From assembly GCA_009788105.1 (NCBI GenBank), contig WQSD01000010.1, forward strand, positions 1-14,308: DNA of 14,308 nt, written 5' to 3'. The notes below the pieces were generated by a model. It saw only the letters and a program-made list of their open reading frames with translations, was not told the origin of the DNA and searched no databases. The position numbers were made by a program, and so were the translations under genes. This document shows positions 5,759 to 12,771 of the stretch, piece after piece; the stretch's first letter is position 1, and each line of letters opens with the position of its first letter. The stretch comes from Oscillospiraceae bacterium (GTDB taxonomy: Bacteria; Bacillota; Clostridia; Oscillospirales; CAG-272).

Positions 5759-8700
5759 TTATCCTCTCACCACAACGCATTCTTTCCCAAGCACACCCTC
5801 TAATTCAGCAAGTAGTCTGTCGGTCAAGGCGACTTTTGCCGGATGGGGGGTGTATTTTTCGGTTGAGGTGTGGTATATGCTTACGGTTACTTCCCCTGTG
5901 CCGGCTTCAGCAAGGATAGCGACCGCATTGTTGTGTAGCGGGCTGTCCGCTTGGTCAATCTTTAGGAAAAGACGGCGGGTATCTTTTTGTGGGGGTGAAG
6001 ACTTTTGTATGCCCCCATCGCGTGCGAGGGGGGTGTCAGCCCCTTTTGTTTGGACGACGGGGGGAGTGTGCGGGGGCAATTTCGCCCCTACAGGTGTGGC
6101 AGTCACCTCCACGCCAAGAACATCCTGCTGTAGCCTTGCCGCCTGTGCAGGGGAAAGGCTGTCGGTGGCAGGATAGGTCAGCTTCAGCCCTGCGTCTGCC
6201 GTTTCCCCGAACATATCCACCTGCCCGTCAAGGGAGTTTCGTTCCATTCGTGTCACTCGCTCTACTGCATCTTCATGGACTGCAAGCAGTCGCCCGCGAG
6301 AAATGCCAAGGCTGTCAAACGCCCCTGCACATATTAGGGCGTGGGCTTGTGCCTTGGTAGGCAACATTCGGGTAACGAAATCGGCAAAATCGGTGAACCT
6401 GCCCTCGGTGCGCTCCGTTTCAAGGCGCCCGATAAAGCTGTCACCAAGATGTTTTATCGCCGAAAAGCCGAAGAGAATGCCTTTGTTCCCCTGTGCATTG
6501 GTGTGAACGGTAAAATCCTTACTGCTTCGGTTAATGTGGGGCGGCAGGATAGCCACCTCTAACCGCTTGCAGTCTGCAAGGAAAGCGGGCAACTTTCCAT
6601 GCCCCTGTCCAAGGGAGGACAGCAGTGCCGCCATGTACTCGGCGGGGTGGTTCGCCTTGAGGTACGCACAGCGATATGTGACCATGGCATACGCCGCCGC
6701 ATGACTTTTGTTAAATGCATAGCCTGCAAAGGACATCAGGCGGTCGAAAAGCTGTGTCGCTCCCTCTGCGTCTAATTCGCCCGGATTGTTTTTCACCGCA
6801 CTTGCAACAAATCCCGCCCGCTCGGTTTCAATAGAGGAGCGGCGTTTTGCCATTTCACGGCGGATAATGTCCGCTTTGCCGTAGGAGTATCCCGCCACCT
6901 GCCGCAGAATTTGCATCACCTGCTCTTGGTAGATAATACATCCAGCGGTGGGAGAAAGAATCTCTTCCAGCGCAGGGAGAGCGTAGCTTAACCCCGCAGG
7001 GTTGCCCCGATTTTTGATAAACTCGGGTATGCTGTCCGCAGGGCCGGGGCGGTACAAGGCGAGAGCGGACATTAGGTCGGTCAGGCAGCGTGGACCCATC
7101 TGCCCAAGCAGGCGGCGCATACCTGGGGATTCCAGCTGAAATATACCGTCTGTATGCCCTGCGGCAAGCATGGCGTAGGTGGCATCGTCCTCCGATAAAG
7201 CGTCAAGGTCAAAGTCGGGGTCGTGCTGTCGCACCATGTCTGCCGCCTGTGTTGTCACGGTAAGATACCGCAGTCCAAGAAAGTCGAATTTAAGAAAGCC
7301 AAGGGCTTCCACCGCATCTTTGTCAAAGTGGGTCAGCCACGCATCTCCGCTGGAGGTCAGTGGCAGGTGGCGGTCAAGGGGTTCGCTTGTGACAACCACT
7401 CCTGCGGCGTGGGTGGTCACGTGACGGGGCATACCCTCAAGTCGCTGTGCCATATCCACAAGTCGCCGTACTGTGCCGTCAGATTTGTACAAGTTGCCGA
7501 ACTCAGGTTCTTCAAGCGCCCGCTCTAACTTAATTCCAAGCCAGTATGGTATCGCCTTTGCCACTCGGTCAACGTCGGCGTAGGACAAGCCAAGGACACG
7601 CCCCACATCTCGAACGCTTGCCCGTGCGGCAAACGTCCCGAATGCGGCGATATGTGCCACGTGTTCCCGCCCGTACTTGCGGCGAACATACTCTACCACC
7701 TCGTCACGGCGAAGATGGCAAAAATCAATATCAAAGTCGGGCATCCCTAATCGTTCAGGGTTCAAAAATCGCTCGAACAGCAATCCATATCGCAGGCTGT
7801 CCACTTGGGTAATGCCTAACAGATATGCCACCAAGCTACCTGCTCCCGACCCACGCCCAGGCCCTGTGGCAATGCGATTTTCCTTTGCCCACGCCACAAA
7901 ATCATGTACCACCAAAAAATAATCAGGAAAGCCCATGCGGTCAATCATCAAAAGTTCGTACACCATTCGCATACGATAGTCCTCGATGGTCAGCCCCTCC
8001 GCGGGAATCTCCCCCTTCTCGGTCAACCGCTCTATCCCCTCCTCGCACAGCTTTTTCAGATGGGTCGAGGCTTTCTCCCCATCGGGCAGAGGAAACTTGG
8101 GCAGGTGGCGTGCGGTGAAATCAAAGGCGAAACGGCACTTTTCCGCAACGACTTGTGTGTTCGCAATGGCGGCAGGATAGGCAGACAACGCTGACTGCAT
8201 CTCTTCGGTGGAGCGGAAGTAGCGGTTGTCGCCGAAACTGCTGTCTAACTGCTCCTTTTCACCAATTGCAGTCAGCATAGCCTGCACAATGGCGTCCTCT
8301 CGCTGGATATACTGCACCCCGCCAATTGCAACGTGCTGAATGTTCAGCTTTTCGCCGAATGTCGCCATCATTGCCGCATTTTCAGGGTCGGCGGCATCTA
8401 AGCCGAGATAAAAATCCTCGCCAAATATGGTGGCAAGACGGCACAGATGCTCTTCTGCCTCCTCCCTTCGCTCCTGTTCCGTCAAGCGAGCGGCAAGGCA
8501 TTCCGCTCCACCGCAAATCGCCACTAATCCTGCGGCGTGGGACTGGAGCATAGAAAGCGGGACGCATTGACTGCTAATACTTGGGTCGGTGCAACCACGG
8601 CTGACCATACGGACAAGGTTAGCATAACCCTCTTCATCGCCGCATAGCAAAACAAGGGGGTAGCATTCCTCCCCCCATTCAGGCTTGTCCGAGGTGGCGT

Positions 8701-8905
8701 ACATCATCTCGCATCCGATGATTGGGCGCACTCCCGCCTCGTCGCAAGACCGGGCAAAGGCAACCGAGCCGAACATGCTCATTCGGTCGGTAAGGGCGAC
8801 AGCCTCTTGCCCTGCCGTAATAGCTGCCGGGGCAATATCTCCAATACGGCACGCCCCCCGCATCAGACTGTATTCACTTTGTGTGTATAGGTGTGTAAAT
8901 TTCAT
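5759..8905 (-). CDS. dnaE: DNA polymerase III alpha subunit (DnaE-type), OB domain apparently missing
   Basis: A 1048-residue C-family replicative DNA polymerase. The order is: PHP domain (about 1-200), polymerase core with GPGRGSG (about 348-354), PDFDIDF with catalytic Asp 390 and 392, KFDFLGL with the third Asp 541, YQEQVM (about 658), FNKSHAAAYA (about 730), then the helix-hairpin-helix region with FGFSAIKHLG. In the PHP domain the metal-binding HLHVH is HLYTQ and the usual TDH is TDR, so PHP nuclease activity is probably lost. After the degenerate GHPL site (EVTATPV, to residue 939), where an OB fold of about 100 residues is expected, there is only a 37-residue Pro-rich linker, and then the usual final domain (RLFLKIDQ to LGKECVVV). 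Start at 8905 is chosen because MKFTHLYTQSEYS aligns with the family's N-terminus; the frame upstream is open to 9109 but encodes repeat DNA. Firmicutes normally also have PolC elsewhere. Confidence 0.93.
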   Translation of the reverse strand: MKFTHLYTQSEYSLMRGACRIGDIAPAAITAGQEAVALTDRMSMFGSVAFARSCDEAGVRPIIGCEMMYATSDKPEWGEECYPLVLLCGDEEGYANLVRMVSRGCTDPSISSQCVPLSMLQSHAAGLVAICGGAECLAARLTEQERREEAEEHLCRLATIFGEDFYLGLDAADPENAAMMATFGEKLNIQHVAIGGVQYIQREDAIVQAMLTAIGEKEQLDSSFGDNRYFRSTEEMQSALSAYPAAIANTQVVAEKCRFAFDFTARHLPKFPLPDGEKASTHLKKLCEEGIERLTEKGEIPAEGLTIEDYRMRMVYELLMIDRMGFPDYFLVVHDFVAWAKENRIATGPGRGSGAGSLVAYLLGITQVDSLRYGLLFERFLNPERLGMPDFDIDFCHLRRDEVVEYVRRKYGREHVAHIAAFGTFAARASVRDVGRVLGLSYADVDRVAKAIPYWLGIKLERALEEPEFGNLYKSDGTVRRLVDMAQRLEGMPRHVTTHAAGVVVTSEPLDRHLPLTSSGDAWLTHFDKDAVEALGFLKFDFLGLRYLTVTTQAADMVRQHDPDFDLDALSEDDATYAMLAAGHTDGIFQLESPGMRRLLGQMGPRCLTDLMSALALYRPGPADSIPEFIKNRGNPAGLSYALPALEEILSPTAGCIIYQEQVMQILRQVAGYSYGKADIIRREMAKRRSSIETERAGFVASAVKNNPGELDAEGATQLFDRLMSFAGYAFNKSHAAAYAMVTYRCAYLKANHPAEYMAALLSSLGQGHGKLPAFLADCKRLEVAILPPHINRSSKDFTVHTNAQGNKGILFGFSAIKHLGDSFIGRLETERTEGRFTDFADFVTRMLPTKAQAHALICAGAFDSLGISRGRLLAVHEDAVERVTRMERNSLDGQVDMFGETADAGLKLTYPATDSLSPAQAARLQQDVLGVEVTATPVGAKLPPHTPPVVQTKGADTPLARDGGIQKSSPPQKDTRRLFLKIDQADSPLHNNAVAILAEAGTGEVTVSIYHTSTEKYTPHPAKVALTDRLLAELEGVLGKECVVVRG
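5981..6091 (-). repeat. Dispersed-repeat DNA inside dnaE, translated as a linker
   Basis: On the coding strand this stretch begins GTAGGGGCGAAATTGCCCCC and continues with further G-run/C-run pairs (GGGGCTGACACCCC and GGGGGCATA...CACCCCC). It resembles the intergenic hairpin at 438-461. It encodes DnaE residues 939-975, rich in Pro, Thr and Gly, without breaking the frame. Confidence 0.55.
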
Positions 8906-8911
8906 GAGTAT

Positions 8912-8940
8912 ATGATAGCATAGTTGCGGTAAAAAGTCAA
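8912..8940 (-). promoter_or_regulatory. Consensus promoter of dnaE, leaderless configuration
   Basis: On the minus strand TTGACT (8940-8935) and TATCAT (8917-8912) are 17 bp apart. Only 6 nt (ATACTC) separate the -10 box from the dnaE ATG, so transcription should start at or next to the start codon. No Shine-Dalgarno sequence is present. Confidence 0.7.
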
Positions 8941-8971
8941 TATAATAACCGCCCCCGATAAGAAGGGCGGT
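8941..8971 (-). terminator. Terminator-like hairpin after the fba/DUF4190 operon
   Basis: On the minus strand ACCGCCC (8971-8965) and GGGCGGT (8954-8948) form a 7-bp GC-rich stem followed by TATTATATTGACTTTTT. The tail runs into the dnaE -35 box, so termination of the upstream operon and initiation of dnaE are packed together. Confidence 0.6.
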
Positions 8972-8976
8972 CAGAG

Positions 8977-9086
8977 TGAAGAAAAATCCTAAAGCACCAT
9001 GGGGCGTTGCCCCAAATCCCACCAGAAAACTTTTTGCAAAAAACTGGTCGAGTGCGGGGCGAAGTCCCACGACTTTGACCTTTATC
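8977..9086 (+). repeat. Dispersed GGGGCGTTGCCCC-type repeat, copy 1
   Basis: The stretch from TGAAGAAAAA (8977) through ACCATGGGGCGTTGCCCC to CCCACGACTTTGACCTTT (9066-9083) matches, block by block, the element at 12819-12938. It includes GGGGC/GCCCC and CCAG/CTGG inverted repeats. It lies between the last DUF4190 gene and dnaE and is non-coding. Confidence 0.6.
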
Positions 9087-9105
9087 GAAAGTCTAAAACA
9101 CAAAA

Positions 9106-9522
9106 TCAAAAAAATATAGAATTAAAGCCTCCGATAAGAACCATAAAAGTGAACAAAACAGCATTCAAAGTACCTATGATAGAAAGAACCAGCCCAGCGG
9201 TTTGGATGCCCCCGTGACACCCTTTACTTGGTGCAATAAACGCAAAAATTAGCCCAAGTATGCCGAGAATCACATCAATAACAGGAATCGGAAGTATCAT
9301 CGCAAGTATACCAAGAACAAGAGAAGCAGTAGCAAACCCTAATCCCGGTTGTTGATGCTTTTGATATAACGGACTAAACGGATTGTTTGTGTCGTACATA
9401 TTGTTAGCATCGTAAGGTTTCCCGTTGTGTGGGTTGATTAAATAGTTAGGTTGCGGGGGGTGCGGCGTGTTTTGCCCACCCTCGTTTTGTCCGTTGTTTT
9501 GGTTGTTAAAGTTTTCGTACAT
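9106..9522 (-). CDS. DUF4190-like small membrane protein, tandem copy 3
   Basis: 138 residues. The first roughly 55 are hydrophilic and rich in Asn, Gln, Gly and Pro, ending in the block NPHNGKPYDANNMYDTNN followed by PFSPLYQKHQQPG. A hydrophobic part follows with about three membrane segments (FATASLVLGILAMI, VIDVILGILGLIFAFIA, and a last one from GGIQTAGLVLSIIG). The ASLVLGI and GGIQTAGLVLSIIG motifs are those of DUF4190-type proteins, whose role is unknown. Start is the ATG at 9522 with GGAG 6 nt upstream; an in-frame ATG at 9534 overlaps that site. It is the last of three paralogues lying head to tail about 15-25 nt apart behind fba. Confidence 0.8.
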   Translation of the reverse strand: MYENFNNQNNGQNEGGQNTPHPPQPNYLINPHNGKPYDANNMYDTNNPFSPLYQKHQQPGLGFATASLVLGILAMILPIPVIDVILGILGLIFAFIAPSKGCHGGIQTAGLVLSIIGTLNAVLFTFMVLIGGFNSIFF

Positions 9523-9548
9523 GGTAAACTCCATTGAAAAGTGTATTG

Positions 9549-9977
9549 TTAGAAATTAAAATCCCAATAGGTATAGGTTCCACTATGAGTGATAAAAGCA
9601 ATAGTCACAAGTACAGCGAGTATCATTCCAATAATTGAAAGAACAAGCCCGGCAGTCTGTATTCCGCCGCGACATCCCTTTCCGGGCGCAATTGACGCAA
9701 AGATAATCCCGAGAAAAGGAACAATTAAACCCAAAACAGGAAAAAACATGAGAAAAAACGAACAAATACCCAACACCAAAGAAGTGATGGCAAATCCTTT
9801 GCCCGGTTGTTGATACTTTTGATATAGCGGACTAAACGGATTGTTTGTGTCATAAATGTTGTTTGGGTCAAAAGGCTTTCCATTATGAGGGTTAATCATA
9901 AATGTGGGCTGTTTGTTTTGCTCACCGTCATTTTGCTGATTTTGTCCGTTGTCGTTTTGATTAAAATTATTGTACAT
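9549..9977 (-). CDS. DUF4190-like small membrane protein, tandem copy 2
   Basis: 142 residues, with the same layout as its neighbours: a Gln/Asn-rich start (MYNNFNQNDNGQNQQN), the conserved block NPHNGKPFDPNNIYDTNN then PFSPLYQKYQQPGKGFA, and membrane segments including LVLGICSFFLMFFPVLGLIV and GGIQTAGLVLSIIGMILAVL. The second ATG (9977) is the start: AAGGAG at 9990-9985 is 7 nt away from it but only 1 nt from the first ATG (9983). The C-terminal tail differs most from the paralogues (HSGTYTYWDFNF). Function unknown; probable small inner-membrane protein with a cytoplasmic low-complexity N-terminus. Confidence 0.8.
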   Translation of the reverse strand: MYNNFNQNDNGQNQQNDGEQNKQPTFMINPHNGKPFDPNNIYDTNNPFSPLYQKYQQPGKGFAITSLVLGICSFFLMFFPVLGLIVPFLGIIFASIAPGKGCRGGIQTAGLVLSIIGMILAVLVTIAFITHSGTYTYWDFNF

Positions 9978-9998
9978 GGTCATGCTCCTTTGTGTTTA

Positions 9999-10424
9999 CT
10001 AAAAACCAAATACTCTACTTAATGCAAGAAAATTACCGGCATCTAAATAATAAACTACAAAGTTTATTGCGACAATTGTTCCGATAATAGAAACAATCAG
10101 ACCGGCAGTTTGTATTCCGCCACGTGACCCTTGGCTTGGGGCGATTGCCGCAAAAGCAATGCCCAATATGCCAAAGGCCACGTTTACTATAGGTACAATA
10201 ACTAAATAAGCCAAAATCCCCATAATCAAAGAGAGAATAGCAAACCCCTTGCCCGGCTGTTTGTGCTTCACATACAGCGGACTGAATGGATTGTTGGTGT
10301 CATATACGTTACAAGGGTCGAATGGTTTATTGTTGTGCGGGTTAATCATATATTCAGGCGGTTTTGGTTGCTGTCGCTCCACTTGATTTTCTTGGACTTG
10401 GTTTTGGTTATAGTTTTCGTACAT
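9999..10424 (-). CDS. DUF4190-like small membrane protein, tandem copy 1
   Basis: 141 residues, starting MYENYNQNQVQENQVERQQP and continuing into NPHNNKPFDPCNVYDTNN, PFSPLYVKHKQPGKGFA and membrane segments ending with GGIQTAGLIVSIIGTIVAI. It is the first of the three paralogues and begins 17 nt after the fba stop, with AAGGA about 9 nt before its ATG, so it is almost certainly co-transcribed with fba. The Gly-rich GGIQTAGL motif is shared by all three copies, whereas the N-terminal low-complexity stretch and the C-terminal tail vary, as expected for duplicates that have diverged. No catalytic residues are evident. Confidence 0.8.
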   Translation of the reverse strand: MYENYNQNQVQENQVERQQPKPPEYMINPHNNKPFDPCNVYDTNNPFSPLYVKHKQPGKGFAILSLIMGILAYLVIVPIVNVAFGILGIAFAAIAPSQGSRGGIQTAGLIVSIIGTIVAINFVVYYLDAGNFLALSRVFGF

Positions 10425-10441
10425 TAGTGTTTTTCCTTGTT

Positions 10442-11377
10442 TTATGCTTTACCGTTGCAACCAAGAACACTTACCAACTTGTGGCGGACGATGTTCTTGA
10501 TGTTTTCGCGGGCTGGTTTTAGGTATTGGCGGGGGTCGAAATGGTCGGGGTTGCTCGCGAAATGCTGTCTGATAGAAGCAGTCATTGCAAGGCGCAGGTC
10601 AGAGTCGATGTTAATCTTGCACACCGCCATGCTTGCTGCTTTGCGTAGCATATCCTCGGGAATGCCGATAGCATCAGGCATTGCGCCGCCGTTTTTGTTA
10701 ATCATTTCCACATACTCCGGCACAACAGATGACGCACCATGTAGCACGATAGGGAAGTTTGGCAGACGGCGACCGATTTCTTCGAGAATATCAAAGCGAA
10801 GTTGGGGGTTTTGCCCCGGCTTGAACTTGTACGCTCCGTGGCTTGTGCCAATGGCAATAGCCAAAGAGTCAACTCCTGTACGCTCGACGAATTCTTGCAC
10901 TTCGTCCGGGTCGGTGTAAACTGCATCCTCGTCGGAAACATTCACATCATCTTCGATTCCTGCAAGGCGACCAAGTTCACCTTCTACAGTGACACCATGG
11001 GCGTGAGCATACTCCACCACTTTTTTAGTCAGGGCAATGTTCTCCTCGAAAGAATGATGGCTTCCGTCAATCATTACGCTGGTAAATCCGCCGTCAATGC
11101 AGGATTTGCACAGCTCGAAAGTGTCACCATGGTCAAGGTGGAGGGCGATTGGCATACCGGTGTCCGCAATGGCGGCTTCTACCAGCTTGGTCAGATATAC
11201 GTGCTTGGCGTAGTTGCGCGCGCCGGAGGATACTTGCAGGATAATAGGGGCTTTTTCCTCGGCGGCGGCTTCGGTAATTCCTTGGATAATTTCCATGTTG
11301 TTCACGTTGAACGCACCGATGGCATAGCCGCCGGCGTAGGCTTTCGCAAACATTTCTTTTGTCGATACTAATGGCAT
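10442..11377 (-). CDS. fba: Class II fructose-1,6-bisphosphate aldolase
   Basis: 311 residues, normal for the class IIB branch. The enzyme splits fructose 1,6-bisphosphate into dihydroxyacetone phosphate and glyceraldehyde 3-phosphate in glycolysis and runs in reverse in gluconeogenesis; it is cytoplasmic and zinc-dependent. Visible residues: catalytic Asp82 and zinc ligand His83 in HLDHGDTFELC, the VEGELG block (131-136), zinc ligands His180 (GTSHGAYK) and His213 (VLHGASSV), and the phosphate-binding NIDSD (256-260). A tagatose-bisphosphate aldolase (GatY/KbaY) is a related alternative, but the N-terminus MPLVSTKEMF and overall pattern favour Fba. The ATG at 11377 has AGGAG close upstream and a strong promoter about 45 nt before it. 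It heads an operon with the three DUF4190-like genes. Confidence 0.95.
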   Translation of the reverse strand: MPLVSTKEMFAKAYAGGYAIGAFNVNNMEIIQGITEAAAEEKAPIILQVSSGARNYAKHVYLTKLVEAAIADTGMPIALHLDHGDTFELCKSCIDGGFTSVMIDGSHHSFEENIALTKKVVEYAHAHGVTVEGELGRLAGIEDDVNVSDEDAVYTDPDEVQEFVERTGVDSLAIAIGTSHGAYKFKPGQNPQLRFDILEEIGRRLPNFPIVLHGASSVVPEYVEMINKNGGAMPDAIGIPEDMLRKAASMAVCKINIDSDLRLAMTASIRQHFASNPDHFDPRQYLKPARENIKNIVRHKLVSVLGCNGKA

Positions 11378-11418
11378 TTTGAACTCTCCTAATAATATAT
11401 GTATTTTTGGTTTGCTCT

Positions 11419-11447
11419 ATTATATCACACTTTTTTATTTTTTGCAA
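11419..11447 (-). promoter_or_regulatory. Strong promoter of the fba operon
   Basis: On the minus strand TTGCAA (11447-11442), a 17-bp spacer and TATAAT (11424-11419), with a TGA immediately before the -10 box (extended -10). The leader would be about 35 nt and carries AGGAGAG at 11390-11384. Confidence 0.8.
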
Positions 11448-11489
11448 GAGAAAGATTATATATCAACCTGATTTCTGATAAGAATTGCG

Positions 11490-11531
11490 AAAAAAAGCAT
11501 AGCAGATAGCTTTCAAAGCTATCTGCTATGC
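11490..11531 (-). terminator. Intrinsic terminator of the lipoprotein gene
   Basis: Positions 11497-11513 and 11515-11531 are exact reverse complements (17 nt each, one base between; in practice a 14-bp stem with a small loop). On the minus strand the stem is followed by seven T (11496-11490). It lies about 65 nt after the lipoprotein stop codon. Confidence 0.88.
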
Positions 11532-11596
11532 TCTGGTTTTGTGTTTCCAAGATAGATGGTCTGAACTGGTGGGACGATGTTGCAAATACAAGTCGC

Positions 11597-12376
11597 TTAT
11601 CTCATAAATGTCCACAAATCGTACCACACAAATGCAGTCCATGTTCCGACAGAAAAACATAGTCGCCAATTATTTTCTTCAAATCTCAAAAATTTGATAA
11701 TATAAGGCAAGCCGTTATGAAAGCAAAAATCACAAAACGGTGGATTTTCACTGGGAATGCCATCAAAGTTTGCATTCATGAAAAGTAATTGAATTGTATA
11801 TGGAGTATTCTCATAGTCCCAAAAATAATCAAATATATGGAAATATAAATTTTGTTCCGTTCCTTGCAAAGGTCCACGTTCGTATTCGGCTGACACAAAA
11901 AGCTTTCCATCAATCTCTTTGTATATCGGCCAATATGGACTCAGCAATGTGCTTAAAATAAAATCGCCATGTTGTTCCCCTGTCCGACCTTCGCGTGATG
12001 TATGAAACAAAATAAAATCTTCTATATCTTGATACGACTGAAACAACGGGTCGGTCACAAGATGAAACACCCTATCCCATTCTCGACCTTCTTCATGTTC
12101 AATTACAACATTTGCATTTTTATCTCGTTCTACTTCTTGATGAATTAATCTTAGAAAATCATCCCACATTCCTGTCAAATTTTCCATGACAACATCAATT
12201 GGGCTTTCAACTGTTGTTGTTATGTATATTGGCTGACAATCGCACGGTGGGCAATCTGTGTATATTGGCTGACAATCGCACGGCGGGCAATCATGAAGCA
12301 AATTTTCATCCATATCGCTACAAGACGTCAGAAATACAGATAGAGTAAAAACAATCACCAACATTACAATTTTCAT
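11597..12376 (-). CDS. Putative lipoprotein with 12-residue Cys repeats
   Basis: 259 residues. The N-terminus MKIVMLVIVFTLSVFLTSC is a lipoprotein signal with lipobox LTSC, placing lipidated Cys19 outside the membrane. Residues 29-52 are two copies of a 12-residue unit with core DCPPCDCQPIY (Cys 30, 33, 35 and 42, 45, 47). The rest is a roughly 200-residue extracytoplasmic domain containing LVTDPLFQSYQDIEDFILFH and YKEIDGKLFVSAEYERG. That pattern is faintly like the IseA/YoeB cell-wall-hydrolase inhibitor fold, but this is a weak guess and the family is best left unassigned. The ATG at 12376 has AAAGGGA 6 nt upstream. It is a single gene with its own terminator. It is more AT-rich than dnaE and the flippase gene, which could reflect later acquisition. 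Confidence 0.75.
   Translation of the reverse strand: MKIVMLVIVFTLSVFLTSCSDMDENLLHDCPPCDCQPIYTDCPPCDCQPIYITTTVESPIDVVMENLTGMWDDFLRLIHQEVERDKNANVVIEHEEGREWDRVFHLVTDPLFQSYQDIEDFILFHTSREGRTGEQHGDFILSTLLSPYWPIYKEIDGKLFVSAEYERGPLQGTEQNLYFHIFDYFWDYENTPYTIQLLFMNANFDGIPSENPPFCDFCFHNGLPYIIKFLRFEENNWRLCFSVGTWTAFVWYDLWTFMR
12224..12292 (-). repeat. Two 36-nt-period tandem repeats in the lipoprotein gene
   Basis: The 33-nt blocks 12224-12256 and 12260-12292 differ at one silent position, with a period of 36 nt. They encode the duplicated DCPPCDCQPIY unit. The near-identity at DNA level points to a recent duplication. Confidence 0.85.
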
Positions 12377-12392
12377 ATAAATTCCCTTTATT

Positions 12393-12422
12393 ATTAAAGT
12401 ATTGCCTTACAAACACTGTCAA
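12393..12422 (-). promoter_or_regulatory. Possible promoter of the lipoprotein gene
   Basis: On the minus strand TTGACA (12422-12417) and TTTAAT (12398-12393) are 18 bp apart. The start would fall near 12386, at the edge of the ribosome site, so the exact -10 assignment is uncertain. Confidence 0.4.
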
Positions 12423-12439
12423 CAGAAATAATATTTGAA

Positions 12440-12499
12440 AATATAAAACGACCCAATCCAAATACAGCAAATACACCACTGTACGTAGATTGGGTCGTT
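12440..12499 (-). terminator. Terminator-like hairpin of the small transcript
   Basis: AACGACCCAATC (12499-12488 on the minus strand) pairs exactly with GATTGGGTCGTT (12458-12447), with a 29-nt loop, and is followed by TTTATATTTT. It ends the proposed small transcription unit and lies upstream of the lipoprotein promoter. Confidence 0.65.
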
Positions 12500-12543
12500 G
12501 ATTATCAAATTCTTTATACCATTGTCATACTACTTGTCCTATT

Positions 12544-12630
12544 CTATAACAAGGTATCCCCGAAGCAATTTGAACAACTACACAATCTATCGCACACATG
12601 GGCAAAACGAATTAGAATTAAGATTTTCAT
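12544..12630 (-). CDS. Putative 28-residue Cys-containing peptide
   Basis: A 28-codon frame reads MKILILIRFAHV followed by a Cys-rich half with C13, C17, C19 and C22 (CSCSNC) and ends at TAG. GAGGAA at 12643-12638 sits 7 nt before the ATG, which is ideal spacing. About 95 nt upstream is a consensus promoter with phased A-tracts, and a terminator-like hairpin lies 45 nt beyond the stop, so the unit has all the parts of a real small gene. The hydrophobic N-terminal half could insert in a membrane; the C-terminal half could bind metal or form disulfides. I do not recognise the peptide. Alternatives: the transcript is a non-coding RNA and the frame is chance, or a shorter leader frame (GTG at 12718 to TAG at 12674) is the translated one. 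Confidence 0.45.
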   Translation of the reverse strand: MKILILIRFAHVCDRLCSCSNCFGDTLL

Positions 12631-12732
12631 AATGGTGTTCCTCGCTTTCAAGTTTTTGGTGGCTGTAATAAGCCTAATTTTTGTGGAATTTTAAGAAGTG
12701 TTCCAACTGTATGTTCACCTCTTGTTGACACC

Positions 12733-12761
12733 AATATACCATATCCGAAACACTTTGTCAA
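12733..12761 (-). promoter_or_regulatory. Consensus promoter of the small transcript
   Basis: On the minus strand TTGACA (12761-12756) is a perfect -35 box, followed after 17 bp by TATATT (12738-12733). Start expected near 12726. It is preceded by phased A/T-tracts that could act as an UP element. Confidence 0.75.
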
Positions 12762-12771
12762 TACTTTTTTC

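Noticed and set aside
8906..9109. Extension of dnaE by 68 codons to an upstream ATG
   Set aside because: The extra region translates terminator, promoter and dispersed-repeat DNA; the family's N-terminus begins at the ATG at 8905.
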